Origin: DATKEJ01 sp963768715 | Lineage (GTDB): Bacteria > Bacteroidota > Rhodothermia > Rhodothermales > DATKEJ01 | Direction: 5' to 3' | Assembly (NCBI GenBank): GCA_963768715.1 | Contig: CAVYJC010000009.1 | Location: 62,001 to 126,000, forward strand | Length of the DNA stretch: 64,000 bases | Shown: positions 61,196 through 64,000 of the stretch, one piece after another | Numbering within the stretch: position 1 is the stretch's first letter | Layout of the letters: each line of letters starts with the position of its first letter | Made by a program: the position numbers and the translations under genes | The notes under the pieces: model-generated | Databases searched by the model: none | The model's input: only the letters and a program-made list of their open reading frames with translations | Told to the model about the DNA's origin: nothing

Positions 61196-62560
61196 CTACG
61201 GCCAGATGCCTCGGATGCGGAGGGCGCTCGCCACTTTGTCGACGGCAATCACGTATGCGCCGATTCGCATTGAAACGTCGTAGGACTGTGCCGCTTCATA
61301 AACGTTTTCAAACGCCGCACGCATCATCGTACCCAGCCGTCGGTTGACGCGCTCGAGCGTCCAGAAATATCCCTGTCGATCCTGCACCCACTCAAAGTAA
61401 GACACGGTGACACCACCCGCGTTCGCAAGAATATCGGGCACGACGAGAACTCCCTTTTCCTTAAGAATCTTGTCGGCCGACGGTGTGGTCGGTCCGTTCG
61501 CACCCTCTACGATAACCTTCGCGCGAATCCGCTCTGCATTACGCTCGGTGATCTGAAGCTCCTTGGCGGCAGGAATAAGGACATCCACGTCGGAAACCAA
61601 GAGCGCCTCGTTGTCTATCCGCGTGGCGTTCGGATATCCCTCGAGCGAATGACCGTGTTCGCGGGAATACGTGATCAACTCCTCAACGTCGAGGCCTTCC
61701 TCCCTGTAGTATCCTCCCGATACATCCGATACGGCCTTTATGGTGCATCCTCGTTCGGAGAGCAGCTGCGCAGCCACGGAGCCTACGTTGCCGAATCCCT
61801 GAACGGCGACCGAGCACTCCGACGTTTCGAGCCCGAGCTTATCCAGCGCTGCGATCGCAACGACCATGACGCCGCGGCCGGTCGCACCGACGCGCCCTTG
61901 CGATCCTCCAAGGATGATGGGCTTTCCGGTTACAACAGCGGTCTCGGTCCGTGCAGCGTGCATCGAATAGGTGTCCACGATCCACGCCATGATCTGCTCG
62001 TTGGTGTTCATGTCTGGAGCCGGGATGTCACAATCCGGTCCAAAAACGTTGATCATGTTGGCGGTATAGCGTCGCGTAATCTTCTCCAGTTCGGTCGGCG
62101 ACAACTCGCGGGGATTGCAGCGCACGGCTCCCTTCGCGCCACCGAACGGAACACCGATGACCGCGCATTTCCACGTCATCCATGCCGCAAGTGCCTTCAC
62201 TTCCTCGAGATCGACGTCGGGTGCGAATCGAACGCCGCCCTTGCTCGGTCCGAGGACCTCATTATGGATGACCCTGACGCCTTCGAAAACCTCGATGCGG
62301 CCGTCGTCCATTCTGATCGGAATGGCGGTAATGTGGATTCGCGACGGGGTGCAGAGAAACTCATAGAATCCCCGCTCGAGTTTCAGCAAACGTGCCGCCG
62401 AATCAAACTGCTCGACCATCGACTCGAACGGATTCTCTCGGTCGGAAAACGGAGAGGGCTCCTTATAGATCGATTTCTTGTAGACTAGCTCGCGGTAGAG
62501 GTCGTTATTCACTTGCTGGACGGTTAGTTTTGCCTGTTCGGCGCCCAATATACCCTTCAT
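61196..62560 (-). CDS. Glutamate dehydrogenase family protein (Glu/Leu/Phe/Val type)
   Basis: A 454-residue oxidoreductase from ATG 62560; an in-frame TTG at 62593 is the alternative. Substrate domain: EGVRVIHNEVLGPSKGGVRF and VIGVPFGGAKGAVRCNPREL with the catalytic lysine, then DIPAPDMNTNEQIMAW. Cofactor domain: VAVQGFGNVGSVAAQLLSER. The C-terminus has DILANAGGVTVSYFEWVQ. It interconverts glutamate and 2-oxoglutarate with ammonia. Cofactor preference cannot be read with certainty. Confidence 0.95.
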   Translation of the reverse strand: MKGILGAEQAKLTVQQVNNDLYRELVYKKSIYKEPSPFSDRENPFESMVEQFDSAARLLKLERGFYEFLCTPSRIHITAIPIRMDDGRIEVFEGVRVIHNEVLGPSKGGVRFAPDVDLEEVKALAAWMTWKCAVIGVPFGGAKGAVRCNPRELSPTELEKITRRYTANMINVFGPDCDIPAPDMNTNEQIMAWIVDTYSMHAARTETAVVTGKPIILGGSQGRVGATGRGVMVVAIAALDKLGLETSECSVAVQGFGNVGSVAAQLLSERGCTIKAVSDVSGGYYREEGLDVEELITYSREHGHSLEGYPNATRIDNEALLVSDVDVLIPAAKELQITERNAERIRAKVIVEGANGPTTPSADKILKEKGVLVVPDILANAGGVTVSYFEWVQDRQGYFWTLERVNRRLGTMMRAAFENVYEAAQSYDVSMRIGAYVIAVDKVASALRIRGIWP

Positions 62561-62616
62561 ACGGTCACAATAGAGACCGGTTTTGCCATCCAATCATTCA
62601 ACGTTCGATCTGGACA

Positions 62617-63411
62617 ATGCCAGCTGATCCGTTTAGTCCCGATCCCCTCTCCCGCGCACGTGCCAAGATGATCGCCGACCTCGATCGCGGATCGGCCAGA
62701 CGCGAGCACGGTTTGTTTCGAATTGAAGGCTGGCGGGCACTGGCGTCGGCGGTGCAGGCAGGTGTGACGCTTGAAGACATCGTCGTTCGGATGGACGCGC
62801 TCAACGACGGCAGACTGGAGCTACTTCGGTCGGCCAGGGCCAACCTCATCGCTAGCGTCCGATCGAAAGGCATGGCTCGCCTGACCTCCGTACTGCAGGA
62901 CCAGGGTGTCGTGGCAACCGCCCGGATTCAGCTTGCTCCCGTCGCGGCCATCGCCGGGGTCCACCGGATCCTCGCGATGGACGGCGTACAGGATCCCGGC
63001 AACGTTGGCACACTGATTCGAAGCGCCGCCTGGTTCGGCGTCGAGGCCGTAATGGCCGGCGGTGACACAGCGGATTTCTTCAATCCGAAGGCTGTGCGCG
63101 CGTCGGCCGGTGCCATCTGGGACCTTGCGCTCGTACGTATGGACGACCTCCCGGCGGGTCTGGCCTACATGAAAGGTCTCGGTTTCTCCTGCTTCGGCGC
63201 GGATCTGTCCCGCGCCGATGATCCCAACTGGCGTAACGCGGAAAAGTCGATCCTCGTCCTCGGCAGCGAGGGCCATGGCCTCTCCGAAGCGGTGAAATCA
63301 CAGTTGGACGGGGTTGTCCACGTGAGCGGACGCCGTCGTGCGACAAGCGGTGTGGAGTCACTCAATGTCGCCACGGCGGGCAGCATCCTCATCAGTCGCT
63401 GGGCGGACTGA
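62617..63411 (+). CDS. SpoU/TrmH family RNA 2'-O-methyltransferase
   Basis: A 264-residue SPOUT methyltransferase from ATG 62617. An N-terminal substrate-binding domain (HGLFRIEGWRALASAVQAGV) precedes the knotted fold: LAMDGVQDPGNVGTLIRSAA (motif 1), KSILVLGSEGHGLSEAVKSQ (motif 2), GVESLNVATAGSILISRW (motif 3). It transfers methyl from S-adenosylmethionine to a ribose of rRNA or tRNA; the site is not known. It is divergent from the glutamate dehydrogenase gene. Confidence 0.92.
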   Translation: MPADPFSPDPLSRARAKMIADLDRGSARREHGLFRIEGWRALASAVQAGVTLEDIVVRMDALNDGRLELLRSARANLIASVRSKGMARLTSVLQDQGVVATARIQLAPVAAIAGVHRILAMDGVQDPGNVGTLIRSAAWFGVEAVMAGGDTADFFNPKAVRASAGAIWDLALVRMDDLPAGLAYMKGLGFSCFGADLSRADDPNWRNAEKSILVLGSEGHGLSEAVKSQLDGVVHVSGRRRATSGVESLNVATAGSILISRWAD

Positions 63412-63430
63412 AACCGCGGATCGCGAACGT

Positions 63431-63463
63431 GATCCGTGAGCGACGAACTTTCGCTCATGGATC
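63431..63463 (+). terminator. Hairpin downstream of the RNA methyltransferase gene
   Basis: GATCCGTGAGCG (63431-63442) pairs with CGCTCATGGATC (63452-63463); eleven of twelve positions are Watson-Crick and one is G-T. The loop is nine bases. No T run follows directly, so a factor-dependent or leader role is possible. Confidence 0.55.
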
Positions 63464-63528
63464 ATCGAAAATGCTATATTAAACAATCTTGGTCAGTCGT
63501 CGCGCCCCATCCCTCACTCGTAGTTTAG

Positions 63529-64000
63529 ATGGAGTCACCTGAGTATTCCGTCGGGTCATCCTCACAGTCCGCAGTCGTTCCCCTTGAAAAGCCGTTGCGT
63601 CCCGAACGGAACGGTCGGAGACAGAGCGTAGGCGTTCCGCGTGAGGTTGTTAACGAGGAGCGGCGTGTCGCATTGAGTCCATCCGGTGTCGGTGCACTGG
63701 TCGCGAGTGGACACGATGTGTTTGTCCAGATGGGCGCCGGCAAACAGGCGCATTTTTCGGATCGCCTCTATACGAGCGAGGGAGCCGAAATCGTGGACTC
63801 CGCGGCCGACATTTATGAACGATGTGACCTGATCGTGAAAGTCGCGCCGCCGAGCGGCGAAGAGCTCGATCTCTTGCGTGAGAAGCAGATCTTGATATCG
63901 GCGCTGCATCTCGGCAACGCGACGAAGGATTTCTTCCGGCGACTCATGGAGTTGTCCGTGACCGGCATCGGTTTCGAGTTCATAAAGACCCACGACGGCA
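63529..64000 (+). CDS. Alanine dehydrogenase / PNT N-terminal domain protein, partial (runs off the window)
   Basis: Opens at ATG 63529 and stays open to the window end, 157 codons. After an N-terminal extension of about 36 residues comes the AlaDH/PNT domain: VGVPREVVNEERRVALSPSG, then VFVQMGAGKQAHFSDRLY, VDSAADIYERCDLIVKVAPP, ILISALHLGNATKDFF. Alanine dehydrogenase and saccharopine-dehydrogenase-like relatives both begin this way; alanine dehydrogenase is the simplest call. It is separate from the pnt operon. The C-terminal cofactor domain lies outside the window. Confidence 0.8.
   Translation, partial: MESPEYSVGSSSQSAVVPLEKPLRPERNGRRQSVGVPREVVNEERRVALSPSGVGALVASGHDVFVQMGAGKQAHFSDRLYTSEGAEIVDSAADIYERCDLIVKVAPPSGEELDLLREKQILISALHLGNATKDFFRRLMELSVTGIGFEFIKTHDG

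Noticed and set aside
61649..62488. Plus-strand 279-codon open frame
   Set aside because: It is the antisense of glutamate dehydrogenase, whose catalytic motifs are all on the minus strand.

Overview
This 64 kb window is dense, housekeeping-rich bacterial chromosome with roughly 58-60% GC by eye. The mix suggests a Bacteroidota-type organism, most likely the Rhodothermales/Rhodothermota side. It has a DUF3467 protein, a three-subunit proton-translocating transhydrogenase, a Big_5/Ig-like lipoprotein, an LptG-type permease, a DUF445 protein and a serA-serC pair with DUF1015. The assignment is an inference from gene content. I see no prophage, transposase, CRISPR array or plasmid functions.

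Layout. 1-0.6 kb: the tail of a class D beta-lactamase-like gene and a small membrane protein. 0.8-7.4 kb: DUF1015-serA-serC (serine synthesis), then pntAA-pntAB-pntB. 7.5-14.4 kb: topA, rsgA, two small acidic proteins, lon. 14.6-22.1 kb: cystathionine beta-synthase/cysteine synthase, DUF3467, lptG, sucC, an orphan ABC ATPase, DUF4342, a threonine/serine dehydratase and a TIGR02757 protein. 22.0-27.1 kb (minus strand): the heat-shock operon hrcA-grpE-dnaJ with a flavin reductase, preceded by a secreted basic protein. 27.2-35.0 kb: a decayed SDR gene, DUF2231, sppA, gapA-pgk-amidinotransferase, a glycosyltransferase and msrP. 35.2-41.4 kb: an HNH endonuclease pair, terC, yidD, moaB, cysS, tRNA-Gly, a GNAT and folD. 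41.5-49.5 kb is the most accessory part: a CPBP protease, a TetR-controlled hydrolase, a GNAT, a glycan export/synthesis group and an L,D-transpeptidase. 49.5-64 kb: two NfeD proteins, nupC, a PcrA/UvrD helicase, an iron-type solute-binding lipoprotein, a beta-propeller lipoprotein, DUF445, two envelope proteins, glutamate dehydrogenase, an RNA methyltransferase and the start of alanine dehydrogenase.

Two window-wide patterns stand out. First, short tandem arrays with a 7-bp unit (different sequence at each site) sit in the gaps, and several start on or within a few bases of a stop codon. Second, at least five otherwise ordinary genes (rsgA, lon, a secreted protein, msrP, a glycosyltransferase), and probably the beta-lactamase-like tail, are each broken by a one-base indel, mostly in a short same-base run. 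That looks more like residual sequencing error than real decay. A 33-base perfect palindrome separates gapA from pgk, and a palindromic operator-like site lies in front of the hydrolase-TetR operon.

I found no convincing new defence, mobile or biosynthetic system. The best leads are the heptamer arrays, the palindrome, the DUF1015-serine link, and the duplicated 5' end of the GNAT gene that brackets the CPBP-TetR-hydrolase block.
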